Notes under the pieces: generated by a model | Databases searched by the model: none | What the model saw: only the letters and a program-made list of their open reading frames with translations | What the model was told of the DNA's origin: nothing | Shown: positions 36,324-47,050 of the stretch, piece after piece | Position numbering within the stretch: position 1 is the first letter of the stretch | How the letters are laid out: every line of letters starts with the position of its first letter | Origin: Polytrichum commune | Lineage: Eukaryota > Streptophyta > Polytrichopsida > Polytrichales > Polytrichaceae | DNA length: 64,000 nucleotides | Reading direction: 5' to 3' | Assembly (NCBI GenBank): GCA_950295325.1 | Contig: OX485808.1 | Location: forward strand, 26,990,527-27,054,526 | Made by a program: the position numbers and the translations under genes

Positions 36324-37056
36324 AACTATAGATTTACTAATGTCATATGGTATTGTATGTCACTCGGGTAACTATTTTAATGTCACTTATTGCAAATAAG
36401 TTTACAACTATTGTCATCCCAACTTACTTTTAGTTCATCTACATGCCAAAATTTTGAAACAAAATTTGGTATATCTTGCATCCACTATGTAGTAGAAAGC
36501 TATGCCAAAAAAAACCGCAGATGAAATTGGCTACGGTTCTTTTGACCAACTTGGTATGCAGTCAATAAATGATTGCATACTTGTTTTTAAAAATTTAGAG
36601 ACTAAAATTTTAAACATTTTGGGGTGTGTAGTATACCGTTGGAAAGGTTTTCAAAATACGTTTCCAATGGTATATTACACACCCCAAATTGTTCAACATT
36701 GCAGTCACAAAACAAAAAACATCAACCCTACTGTCGTTCAGTGATTACATATTAGGTTGGTCAAAAGAATTGGAGCCAATTTCGGTTGCGATTTTTTTGG
36801 GCATAGTTTTCTACTAGTGATCCTAACGTTTATGTGATGATATATTTGTCAAGAATAATTGAAATCTAGATGAAAAAACAATTAGTAAGTGACAATAATT
36901 ACAACACTATAAATTTAGAATGCCCAAATTTTTTACAAGGAATGATGAATAATGTTAGTTTACATTTAGTGTTGGTGACACTACATGGGCGGTTTATAAT
37001 TAATATCGAGCACGACATTTAGAACTTTCGACACTACATACAATGTTTAGTGTAGT
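36324..37056. mobile_element. TIR element family B, copy a
   Basis: Shares both halves with 39871-40391: left TGTCATATGGTATTGTATGT then GGTAACTATTTTAATGTCAC; right TTTAGTGTTGGTGACACTAC and TTTAGTGTAGTT. The termini are inverted repeats of an ACTACACTAAAYATTGTA type. It carries the hairpin element at 36483-36819 inside it and is itself inside the 3.2-kb element. Confidence 0.75.
36483..36819. mobile_element. Foldback element with about 85-bp arms and an inner palindrome
   Basis: The arms GTAGTAGAAAGCTATGCCAA... and (reverse complement) CTAGTAGAAAACTATGCCCA... match for about 85 bp, including GAAATTGGCT and TTCTTTTGACCAAC. A second inverted repeat sits at the centre (36619-36688: TTGGGGTGTGTAGTATACCG against TGGTATATTACACACCCCAA). 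The whole 337 bp can fold into a nested hairpin. ORFs within it are read-through of the arms. Confidence 0.85.
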
Positions 37057-38320
37057 TTAAACATGCCTTGAGTCGAGTCCTCCTTGTTTCTATTTTTAAC
37101 CATTATAAACGGCCCTAAATGAGGAAGTCCAATTTCAAATGATAGGAAATTGCTCATAAATAAACAATTTTTTCTTCTGCAAATTATAGCAATTTCATGC
37201 AAGGACTCAACATAGAATATTTATTTTTCAATTGTTGAATCTCTCAAGAAAAGAAATGTGATTCGTAAGGCCACACGAGGGCCATGATCTTGGATTGTGA
37301 TGGTCTATGTAAATTTTAATCTCGGGGGGGGGGGGGGTCACTAGCGAAAATCGTAGAAACAATGTGTGATAAAAAAAATTAGGGTTTAATATATTCATTG
37401 TAGATAAATTTTGCAAAAAAAACGTGCATATAATAAAAGGGGTTTTTAAATAATGAAACATGTTTACATGTAAAATATCATCACATATAGTGGCCTCTCT
37501 TATCTCGTCAGTACATGTAAAATAGCGTGGAAACAATTACTAGGGGTAGTGGGTCTAGGATAGGGTTTGTGCTAGTGGATGAAAAAAGGTTTTTTTTTTT
37601 TTTTAATTTGAAAAAGCTTGAATGGATGATTTCGCATGTTGGTTGGGTTGAACGTTATTGTACCAACATCTCTAATGTGGAGTTAATGTGAGTTCATGTT
37701 TTGATGTGGTTCATGTGAGTTTAGCATTGTGGTTGAACTTCACAATTCATGGTTGTAAGAAGAGAAAAAAAATGTCGCTTACAAAACCAAAAAAAAATCG
37801 GTGTGAGAAAAAAATGGACAACAGTTGGGCTCCAAGAAAAAAATGGGGGTGTAGTCAAAAAAATTGGTTACTTGGAGTATAAGGGGAAAAAACAATATCA
37901 GTAAAATAGGGTATTTTAAAATGATTCCCCGATAAATTTATAATTAATGACACGGTGTATTAAAATACAAGCATTTACCTTTATTTTGAAAAATTCAATA
38001 CCTTATAATCTTTTATGCAAGGCAAATAGTGCCCCCCCCTCCCGATAAATAGGTTCTGAGTGCACGTGTATGCAAAATATAAGAGGGAGTGAACCCCCCG
38101 AGATTTTAATTTTGTGTAGTCACAAGCCTTCAAACATAACTATTTGCCTTGTGAGGTGGTGTTATGTGATTGGAGAAAAGGATGACTTCTCCAAACCATA
38201 ACCCTCTCCCTCTCCCACTCTCGGTCTACACTAGAGGTGCCCTATTCCCAACAAGGACTCCATCAACAATCTACAAGGTACTGGAATCAATTTCAATCAG
38301 GCTAGGACTGGATTTCAATC
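37057..38320. other. Interior of the 3.2-kb element
   Basis: AT-rich, with a 15-base G run near 37323, A/T homopolymers and no recognisable coding region. Likely decayed filler between nested elements. Confidence 0.45.
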
Positions 38321-38361
38321 ATGCCGGAACTAATAGTGTCGTAACACATGTCATGGTTTTG

Positions 38362-38757
38362 AGAGCATCCTCAGTCGGTCTAGGTAAAGCTCACTGCAAA
38401 CCAAAACCTATCTTCTGACTGACCTAAAATTAGAAACTGAAATTACCATCATTAGAAGCACACCTAAATAAATGTGAGATATTTCTCAAGAAAAAAGAAT
38501 TGTAAAAATTTGACGTAGGTGAAATCCCTCATTGAAAACACCACATTTTCAAAATTTAGAGGGAGTGCACCAAATCTTGCTTAAAAATGGAAAGATCCTC
38601 CCACACTCCCTCCAAATTTTTGACATTTAGAGGGAGTGTGGGAGGATCTGTCCATTTTAAGCAAGATTTGGTGCACTCCCTCTAAATTTTGAGCAATTTT
38701 AAGCAAGATAGGTCTTGGTTTGCAGTGAGCTTTACCTAGACCGACTGAGGATGCTCT
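38362..38757. mobile_element. MITE inserted in the right arm of the 3.2-kb element
   Basis: Terminal inverted repeat of about 50 bp, starting AGAGCATCCTCAGTCGGTCT and ending ACCGACTGAGGATGCTCT. A second inverted repeat of about 70 bp lies inside (38560-38695: TAGAGGGAGTGCACCAAATC against GATTTGGTGCACTCCCTCTA). The other arm of the host element lacks this insert and reads straight through the site. Confidence 0.88.
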
Positions 38758-38999
38758 GAGTGCTAAAGTGAGGAAGAATGAGCATTTAAAATGAGCGGTT
38801 ATGGCAGACTCTAGACATTGGTAATATGTTTGGGTTGACTTTTGGTTTCAAATATAGTTTAAGTAATATATAAAATTAACAAAATTGTCATTCCCCTTAT
38901 TTCTATCTTCATGCACGGAAAAATTTGCACCAACTTATACTTCTTGATATCTGGCGCAAAATCTCTTAAGTGATCGATTATGGAGACCTCTACTCTAGA

Positions 39000-39870
39000 T
39001 TGTTGACCTTTGGGATCAAAGGGTCTAGAGGGGAGGATACCTCCACTTAATGTTGTTTCATTGCCATCTTGTTCAAGTGGGGCATGCTATGCAATAAATT
39101 ATATAAATCAAGGGTTGTAAAACATGCTTTTATGTCATAATCTTAGAGAATTCCAAACGGTCCTAGCACTTAGAAAAATCTCATGGTTTCAAATTCTCAT
39201 AGTCATAAGAAACCAACAAGGATATTTTGGGGCATAGGCTAGTGACTAGCTCTAGCCATTAAATGCAAATTGAACTCATTTTTTTTGTGTCTATCTTATT
39301 CCTTAGATGTCCAACGTGTCATTTCCGAATTGATGGTATAGATGAAAGGCTAGATTATTATAATCACCAAATGAGATCATTGCAAATGACATGAAAATGG
39401 CATCCATGCGAATGGAAATTATATGGGTGAAAGTGATTGCACAATGGAGGTTGGTATGACTTAGGGGTTGTTTACACACCATAGACCATGAATTCGTCCC
39501 AAGGTCCTGTAAAATATGTGATTGGTTGTCGAACTCGTCCCAGGAACACTTCGGTTTAAACTAAGGAAAAAATGTCTGAGTGACCATGGAGTTCGAGATC
39601 TCTAAAAATACACATTTTAAAGGCCTACGTTATCCACTAACATGGTTCAATGGGTTTTGCAGTGGGACCCATGGCATATAAATGTTGTTATAATAAATTT
39701 GTAATGAATTTTATTTTTATTCTTTGGGGAAGAGAAGATGAAGACAAGAGAATGGCCAACAAGTCCCATAACATTGCTCAACTTGGGCCTAACAATCAAC
39801 CTAGGCTTAGGGAAGGAATCTTGGGAGACAAGCTACTGAACTCGGGATCCAACACCATCCGGCTATGAGG
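39000..39870. other. Intergenic, no gene recognised
   Basis: AT-rich sequence between two TIR elements. A 72-codon frame at 39650-39868 has no ATG context or domain that supports it. Confidence 0.45.
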
Positions 39871-40391
39871 CAACAACACTAAATACAATATTTAGTGTCA
39901 TATGGTATTTATTGTCACTATGGTAACTTTTTTTATGACACTTCTTATGAATAAGTGAACAAATATTGTCATGGATGATGGATGAATTCATCCATTGGCC
40001 AAAACCCCGCCTTCTCTTGTCAACAATAAAAGAAAAGAAAAAATAACGCCCGTATTATATACCAGCGTGAATGTGAGCCCGTTTACCACATGTCGATCAC
40101 AATAGTTCATGATGCAACATGGGGTGTTATGCCTCCTTTTTCTTGTCAACAACTTGTGATGAAATATTGTCATAAAAGATTGAAATTTGGGTGAAAAATC
40201 AGTTGATAAGTGACATTAATTGCAAGAATGTATATCTATACCCCCCTCCCCCGCAATTTTGTTTTTTTACAATGGATGACAAATACTTTGGGTTAACATT
40301 TAGTGTTGGTGACACTATATCACGGTTGACAATTAGTATTGAGCAAGACAATTAGAATCGGTGACATTAAATATCATACTTAGTGTAGTTG
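39871..40391. mobile_element. TIR element family B, copy b
   Basis: Starts CAACAACACTAAATACAATA and ends with the inverse (reverse complement GCAACTACACTAAGTATGAT). The 30-bp termini also share ATATTTARTGTCA. The interior matches 36324-37056 on both sides of unrelated middles, and its own middle carries a TTCTTGTCAACAA motif twice, about 130 bp apart. Confidence 0.8.
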
Positions 40392-40560
40392 CTTGACCAG
40401 GCTTAGGGAGGGCTCCTTTGCCTATATGAGAAGGACAACTTGACCCAGAATGGGGCCCAACATGGAGGCAAAGTCCTAGCTTTTTAAACTCAACAAACCA
40501 TTAAAATATGGGTTCTATTCATTATAGTCAAAATTCTTTATTATTTTATGCCAAAAATCT

Positions 40561-40623
40561 CGGGACTTGTGTTGAGGATCGGATCTAGCTTCTTGCTCGA
40601 CCCAACTCTCAACACAAGTCCCG
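40561..40623. repeat. Perfect 16-bp inverted repeat
   Basis: CGGGACTTGTGTTGAG at 40561-40576 and CTCAACACAAGTCCCG at 40608-40623 form a perfect 16-bp stem with a 31-base loop. A few flanking bases extend it imperfectly. It may be a small foldback or a hairpin RNA. Confidence 0.7.
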
Positions 40624-40779
40624 ATCCTCACCTCCAAAAAAACCATGTCACGTAGGCATCCGTGTCTTACTCTTATTACTTGGGAGCATGCGTGAACATG
40701 CCCTTATATATATATGCTTCAATCACAAATGAATAAAACCAAATTGAACTATGTGTAACTTTGAATATGACCATGATAT

Positions 40780-40780
<1 letters not shown>

Positions 40781-40811
<31 letters not shown>

Positions 40812-40834
40812 CATCATCATCATCATCATCATCA
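40781..40834 (+). repeat. Compound microsatellite (CAA)n(TCA)n
   Basis: About nine CAA units run directly into about eight TCA units. The open frame through it (poly-Asn/poly-His) is a by-product. Confidence 0.95.
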
Positions 40835-42525
40835 TTTGGAAATTTATTATATTTGCATGTATTCCTTTATTGTATATGGGATTAACCACCTTGATAGGAA
40901 TTATTCTAATTGTCATCTATACCTTTTTCAAGTCCTTGTACAATTTTTTTCATTAATTTTTTTTCATTAAAAAGTTATCCACATTGAAATTTATGTAGTT
41001 ATATTGTTGGCAGTTTTTGTTAACAAAATAACCAATAACACGCACTTGTTCTTTTATTGGGACAATCATGAACTCATTATGATGTATCTTTTCCCATGTT
41101 TTGTTTGTTTGTTGTCAAGCTCGTTCTAATCATAGCAAGATCTTTGTTGTTGATTTAAAGGTTGCTATTGGCCTTGGTTTTGGCATTACCCCACCTCCCT
41201 CATACGTGCCTTTATCATGACTCTAAAGTATGTATAACTAATTTTCTTCTCTTCAAAAAACAGAATCATGTAGACAACTTGGTTACCAAAAAATATGCCC
41301 AAATGTATAAAGACATATAGCATTATAAGAACTTTTGCAAGCTTTCTTTTCAAAATCAGTTTCTCAAAGTAAGGAATCCCAACAACGTCAATAAGAACAT
41401 AGATGCAATCTCTATTGGGAAGAAACTATGTAGGCCGTATACCCATAAAGTTTTTAGGGTGAATCACACATTCAAACCAATCCACCTTAAAAAGATATCA
41501 TATTGTCTAAAACATACTTACAAAAGTTTTCAATGATACATATATGCTACTACATACATACATACATATTCATTCAAAGTGACCTTCGTTTTCATAATCA
41601 ACTCATGTTGTTTGTTTATGTTTCAACATGCTCCCCACAGAGCATAATCCACTTACCACGTTGACAAGTGGATTTCACATAAACATGATCCATTCCCTTA
41701 TGCATTCTTCATGATGGACACGCCTTTACCATGCAAGCATTCCAAGTATAAGATCACTCAACACTCAAGCTACTGCCCTTAGGGTTCGTGACCTAATACA
41801 TGCAAATCACGTTTTGAGAAAAGACTCTCTCTCTACGCCTAGTTTTTCTCCAATGGCAAGCACATTGGTTGATGACCATTGAATCTACTCGGCTCACAAC
41901 CACTCGCCCCCTTTGAAAAACTATCCAAATGTGCAAAGAAAAGATAGCATCCTCAAGGTGTACGGTGCTTGTGCTTTGAGCTTTTCGAAAGACGGGAATT
42001 AAAAAGAAAATCCCAATGTACCATTGTAGACAAACAACTTGGTTACGTAGAGAACTTGGTGAAGAAAGATAACATCCCCATCATAAAAGGCTTCCTTGAG
42101 CTTTCCGTTTCAGGGACAGCGGTGCCAAGGAAATTCCCGAATCTTCCATCTATACCCTTCCGTATCTACCATTCTGTCATCTATCTACGAGATTTAAGAT
42201 GAAAAATCTACGATATCTTCACGAATCTTGCTCTCGGTAGATCTTCTCCTTTCTCGCTTCCTCCTGGCCGGCCCGCACTCTTGTTTTTGCTTCAGGAATT
42301 CCCGAGTCTTTCCACCCACATTTCCCCTCTGTATCTACCGGTTCCACCGCATATCTACCAACTGTTCAGAAATCTTCGGCCCTCGGTAACCCCGCCTTCT
42401 TCTGCGTCCCTCCCAGCCTCGAGCAGCGCACTCTGTTTTTGTTTCAGGGTTTCAACGCGAACTCGCAGGGACGCTTCTGTTTTTCCGGTGTTGCAAAGCG
42501 CAGATCTAAACAGCAGCTAATAAGT
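40835..42525. other. Intergenic and ACBP leader
   Basis: AT-rich to about 41.6 kb, with a CATA run near 41551-41569. From 42.1 kb the composition turns CT-rich and holds a partly duplicated leader (42105-42200 resembles 42285-42365; CGCACTCTTGTTTTTGCTTC resembles CGCACTCTGTTTTTGTTTCA). Each copy ends in a sequence like a splice acceptor (TTTCAG, GCTTCAG), so a 5' UTR intron is possible. Confidence 0.45.
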
Positions 42526-42783
42526 ATGGGTTTGCAGGAGGATTTTGACAAGGCGGCCGTCGACGCCAAGGCGCTGACGGTGAAGCCATCGGACGACGAT
42601 TTGCTCATCCTGTACGCCTTGTTCAAGGTGGCCACCGTGGGGAAGGTTGACACCGCCAGGCCGGGTATGTTCGACCTCAAGGGCAAAGCCAAGTGGGACG
42701 CGTGGAAGAAGGCGGAGGACAAGAGCCCCGATGAAGCCAAGCAGGAGTATATCCTCAAGGTGCAGCAGCTCCAGGAGTCTTGA
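42526..42783 (+). CDS. Acyl-CoA-binding protein, small cytosolic type
   Basis: A single uninterrupted frame of 85 residues covers the full ACB domain. It binds long-chain acyl-CoA esters in the cytosol. Visible: MGLQEDFDKAAVDAKALTVK, then LILYALFKVATVGKVDTARP, the signature GMFDLKGKAKWDAWKKAEDK and a C-terminal EYILKVQQL. The ligand-contacting Tyr, Lys, Lys and Tyr of the family (Y28, K32, K54 and Y73 in bovine numbering) are all present; the equivalent of Y31 is Phe. The length suits the 10-kDa class (Arabidopsis ACBP6-like). There are no introns and the frame is clearly richer in G+C than its surroundings. The frame stays open upstream for about 29 codons without an ATG, so 42526 is the first usable start. 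Confidence 0.93.
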   Translation: MGLQEDFDKAAVDAKALTVKPSDDDLLILYALFKVATVGKVDTARPGMFDLKGKAKWDAWKKAEDKSPDEAKQEYILKVQQLQES

Positions 42784-45700
42784 AACAACGGCGAGCATCG
42801 GGGGATTCAATTTGTGACGATGCGATGCGATGCGGCGGTGGTGATGCGATACGATTGTGGCAGGAATTGAAGTTGCTCCAAAGTTGACGTTACCTATTAG
42901 TTTGCGCCTTTCTGGAATCCAGAACCATTGGTTTGTATATCATTCGGGCAGTGATTGTACGGAGGATCGTTCCCTGGCCCTATTGTGAAACCGGACCGAC
43001 ATGTTGAAGTTCAATTTGTAATCGTAACGTGATATATTTTGTAAAGCGGTGATATTGTGGTCATTAATGATCTGCGCGCAGTTGGTGAAATTTGTGTGCG
43101 ATTTGATTTGTCTGGAGTGACGATCTCAGTTACTGTCGTTCTTTTATATGTCGTTCTGAAATTTTCTGCACAGACGGATTAATGTAATCTATCTTGTATG
43201 TTGGAGTCATATCTCAGAACTCTCACAGCTTGAGCGTCGATTCAGCTGGACAGCGATGCCGTGGTCTCAGATGTAGAACTATTTGAAGGAGTGTTTTTGA
43301 TATGCATCGCTGACATTGTGTCGGATGAATGTAGCACACGAGCCTGTGTTGACACAATAGCTTGTAGATGATGACGAAAGGAGTTCTGCGTATTCTTTAA
43401 TTGATACATTCCGGCTCTTTCAGATGTAGAGAGATAAAAGCAGAACTGATATGTATCCGTGGAGGAAGCATAAGGCACTCGCGACTTAATAATATATTCT
43501 GGTTCATTTTCATCGTAAGAAAGCCTACTTCACCGCAGGATTTGCATTGCTGGAATCCAAGATGTCCTGGTCGAGAGGAAACCGATTTACACGAGTAAAG
43601 GTAGCACTATGATGTTGTAGTTGTGTCGCGCTCGTGGAATGTGGCTAACAACAGAAATCAAAACGTTTCGTGCAAGCTCTCTACCTATTCACAACAAACT
43701 CAAACGTACAAATAGAGCTCAAATTCCTGAGAAAGCACGTTCAATGCATCCGGTCACTTTTTTCAATCTCCATTGCTTGAAAACTGTTAAAAGCCGATCT
43801 GGAAATGGTGGAATTACTTTGTGCTCGATATTCTCCAGAGGCTGCAAGTTCAATGAGGTTGGCAAATGATTTTTTGGATAAATCAGTTACGTAGACGCTT
43901 TTGTTGTTCCGGTAGCTCACTTCACAAATCTCCTGAGATCCCGTGAGTTGTGTATCTTCGAGTGCAAGTTGCGAATGTAAGTTAACTTACGTCTCATTTC
44001 GTGACTTAAAACTGGTGTACAAAGACGTATCGGCAGGAAGGATCGTATGATCCTGGAGATACCGTATTCCTTCGATACCCTAGATATCAAGGCAACATAC
44101 CGAACATGCTCTCTAGCCTGGCCCGCCATGTGAACATATGCTAAACAAGTGCGCGAAATAACACGTAATTTGCGGTGTTCTTTTAATAGATGGAATCTAA
44201 AGAAAGGGAAACCTGTCAACCTTCGGCCATTTGTCAAAGAGATTATGTACAGGTAGCAAATGCAACCTGTCCAAGTCCTACCACGCGTCCTTTTTTCTTT
44301 TGATGAAACCGGGTAACGACACTACGGTCGGCGGTAATTGGGAGAGTACGTGTCATGTAACCAATCCTCCCGCTCGGAAAACAAGAGGATGGATGAGTAA
44401 TGGCATGATTTGGTTGACGGTGGGCTCCATAGCGCAGTCTTCTCAGTGGAATTGGTGCCACCGTCACGATATGTAACTAAAAGCGTGCATTCCTCTAAGG
44501 ACTTTGTGCACATATTACTGCTTACTTAACAGGACATTGAATCTTAACTATGTTGACCATTCTCGGTGTCTACATGGGCTCGGTTAAATTAATAAGGAAG
44601 AAAACAGCCGAAAAGACCATGCCACTTGCTCATGCCGCAAAAGCTTAAGAGAATTTACTGCCCGTCTCATTCACGCTTATCAGAGATTTCAGGTTAGGAG
44701 TTGTAGATTTGGATTCCCCCCTAGATTAGATTAAGTCAGGTTACTATCGTTTGCGAGGATGATGCATACATTGTGTTCTTCAGATGGCTCCGAGTACCGG
44801 TTGGCTTGCTTTACTTTTTCACTTGCTTCCAGGAGTCATGAACTTCTTCAAGATGAGAATTTATCTCTTGCTTCGGTCATTCTCCTTTATCTGAATGGAT
44901 TTGAAGGCTCCTTCGTCTCTTATAGTTACATCTTTGTTTTAAATCTCAGTGAGAACAATGAGCAAGAAAACGGAGTACATACCTGAAAATAGATTTCAAG
45001 CTCCTGATTCTGACCTTCAAATCAGAATAGCTGACAAATGAAACAGGAGTGGGTGCGTATATAGTCTCTATGGCTCTTGGCGATCGTTGGCGAGAATTTG
45101 TTTGAGGACAGACAGAAAAGAGAAGATGAGCGATTCAGGATGAGGTTTTGTAGATGTTAGAATGACAAGGTTGTTTAAGGGTTCAGTTCCTTTCTTAGAT
45201 TAGTGAGTCTGATCCTCTAAGCAGTTTTTCAAGTCTGCGAGGCACCGGGCCTCATATTCAGGCAAGAACGTTGCCACAGCTGTCCTATAGTGATCTGCTG
45301 CAATCTTACCTGTATCGGGAAAGATCTCCAAAGCTCAATACAATTCCTGGTGGATGAAGCCAATTTATGGCAACTAGATTTGACGCGCTCACTGATCACG
45401 TTTCGGACTCGTTTCTTCATATAGCAGGTTTGATCAGCTAAATTTTATGCTCCTCCTTAAGCCAGAAAACAGTCGAGCTGCTACTAACGTTTGCGTTCTG
45501 TATGTCGAAAAGAAGTGGAAAGAAGTACGATATCTGAGTCTGGCAATTATTGACTTCTACATATTTCATAGGAACAACAAATGCTTGCAATAAATTTTTG
45601 CGGTGATAACTCGATGTTTTCAAGTGTTTCTATGTCGCTGTTTGGACCAACTCATTTGGATGCTTTAGAGGCTAGAGAATGAAGTTTCGGTACATTTCCT

Positions 45701-47050
45701 TAGACCAGCGTCGTGAAGTTGGAACCTACATTATAGTGGCCCAATCAGTCCACGTGTATCTCTTCCTGTTAAGCAAGCCTATCCTTCTACTGTGAACCTT
45801 TTCTAAGTAGGCCGGCTGCCACTTGTTCTAGCTGTAAAGTAGTTCGTCTGATAAACTTGTAAGGGAAAAGAAGCACTGGGAATCTTCCGAAGTTGTAATG
45901 ATCTAGTATTAGAACATAATAGCTGCTCGGTGTGCCGTATCGTCCGTTGATTAGGCCATTGAAACTCACGGTAATCAATCTCTGTTGGGGAAACTATCCA
46001 AACGAAAGAATATTTTCATCTTGCATGACTAAGTCACCTTCGTGAACTCGATACTCATTTGAGTTGCTTCGTCCTGCACCTCTAGGACTATATATGTGAT
46101 TATTTCGATTGCGTGAATTATCCTCTTTCAACACAATACAGACAAGGTTAACTTTCGTTCCGCTTCACCACCATGTCACGTAATTCCTTCCTCAATAATT
46201 GGATACAGGGTGTTGAATTGTAAGGGTAATTTCGTATCTTTGATGAAACTGTCAGAAGGATATGTCATCCTTTGTACAGCAGTATCCACTTCTGTTCCTG
46301 TGCACATGTACATTTAAATCATCCGCTGATAATTTTCTCTCGAAGAATATATAGTACATAGTGTAAGATTTATAACGACTGGAAACTTACCAGAGCTTTG
46401 CCGTTATCTGTGTTAAAGCTTCCGCTCCATATCGAAACGGCTACAGGCTCAGCTTCCTTGCAATATTTAAAAATAATTCTGATTCCTCAGCTTCTTATAT
46501 TTGCTCTATTCAAAAGGCTGAGGGAATTTATCAAGGTTAGCAACGGAGATTGAGTTTAAACCATGTTGTTTTTCATCATTTGCAGGAATGTCTGTGCCAG
46601 GTGATGGTCGTGCGGTCAAAGAAAAGGTTGCAATTAGGTTCATTCAAGAGCTGACGAGACACTTTCGGTGAATAGGGGCAGAGCCAAATCCTCTCAAAGA
46701 GAATGTAACCATATTAAAGAGCTTTAAATGCAATTTCCTCGGTGTGTGATTCCTATATCCTCGTCTTTCATCGATACCATCTTGTAGCTTTGTGGATGTC
46801 TCTTTCAAGAACACGGAAACTAAAGATTGGCTTTATTGATTTCTCGACCCTCTTCTCCATCTTCATGGAGCGTAGTTCAGACAGACAGCCAGATCAAGTA
46901 AAACATGTTGAAGTTTTGTAGATGACAGAGTTTGTGTGGATTCACAAAAGGATGTACCAAATGTCAAAGGTAGACAGTATTATCATCTCGTTGTAATTTT
47001 GTGTACATTGTACAGTATACGCGAAAACACAATCTAAAGAAAGAGAGAAA
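42784..47050. other. Long intergenic region, no gene recognised
   Basis: About 4.3 kb with more even base composition than the rest of the window but no domain-bearing frame on either strand. Short frames such as 44231-44476 and 45229-45420 match nothing known. Near 46560-46590 a good pyrimidine tract and TTTGCAG are followed at once by ATGTCTGTGCCAGGTGATGG, a possible 5' exon, but its 24-codon frame is unsupported. Confidence 0.45.

Larger units (their letters stand above)
35769..38999. mobile_element. TIR element of about 3.2 kb with arms near 300 bp
   Basis: The left arm (35769 to about 36080) matches the reverse complement of 38758-38999 plus 38325-38361. Shared blocks include TCACTTAAGAGATTTTGCGC, GAAGTATAAG, a CCAAAAGT block, TGTCATAACCGGTCATTTT-like, CCTCCTCACT and CTCAAAACCAT. 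The right arm is split by a MITE at 38362-38757. The interior holds two more nested elements, homopolymer runs (a G run near 37323-37337, a T run near 37588) and no transposase-like frame. It is therefore a non-autonomous long-TIR element. Confidence 0.8.

Noticed and set aside
36502-36744. 80-codon frame
   Set aside because: It lies within a foldback element and its sequence is dictated by the inverted arms.
40781-40834. Array-like repeat as CRISPR
   Set aside because: Simple trinucleotide microsatellite in a plant genome, with no spacers.
40761-40970. Poly-Asn/poly-His frame
   Set aside because: By-product of the (CAA)n(TCA)n microsatellite.
42444-42788. Two antisense frames opposite ACBP
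   Set aside because: Shadows of a GC-rich coding region; the sense frame has the complete ACB domain.
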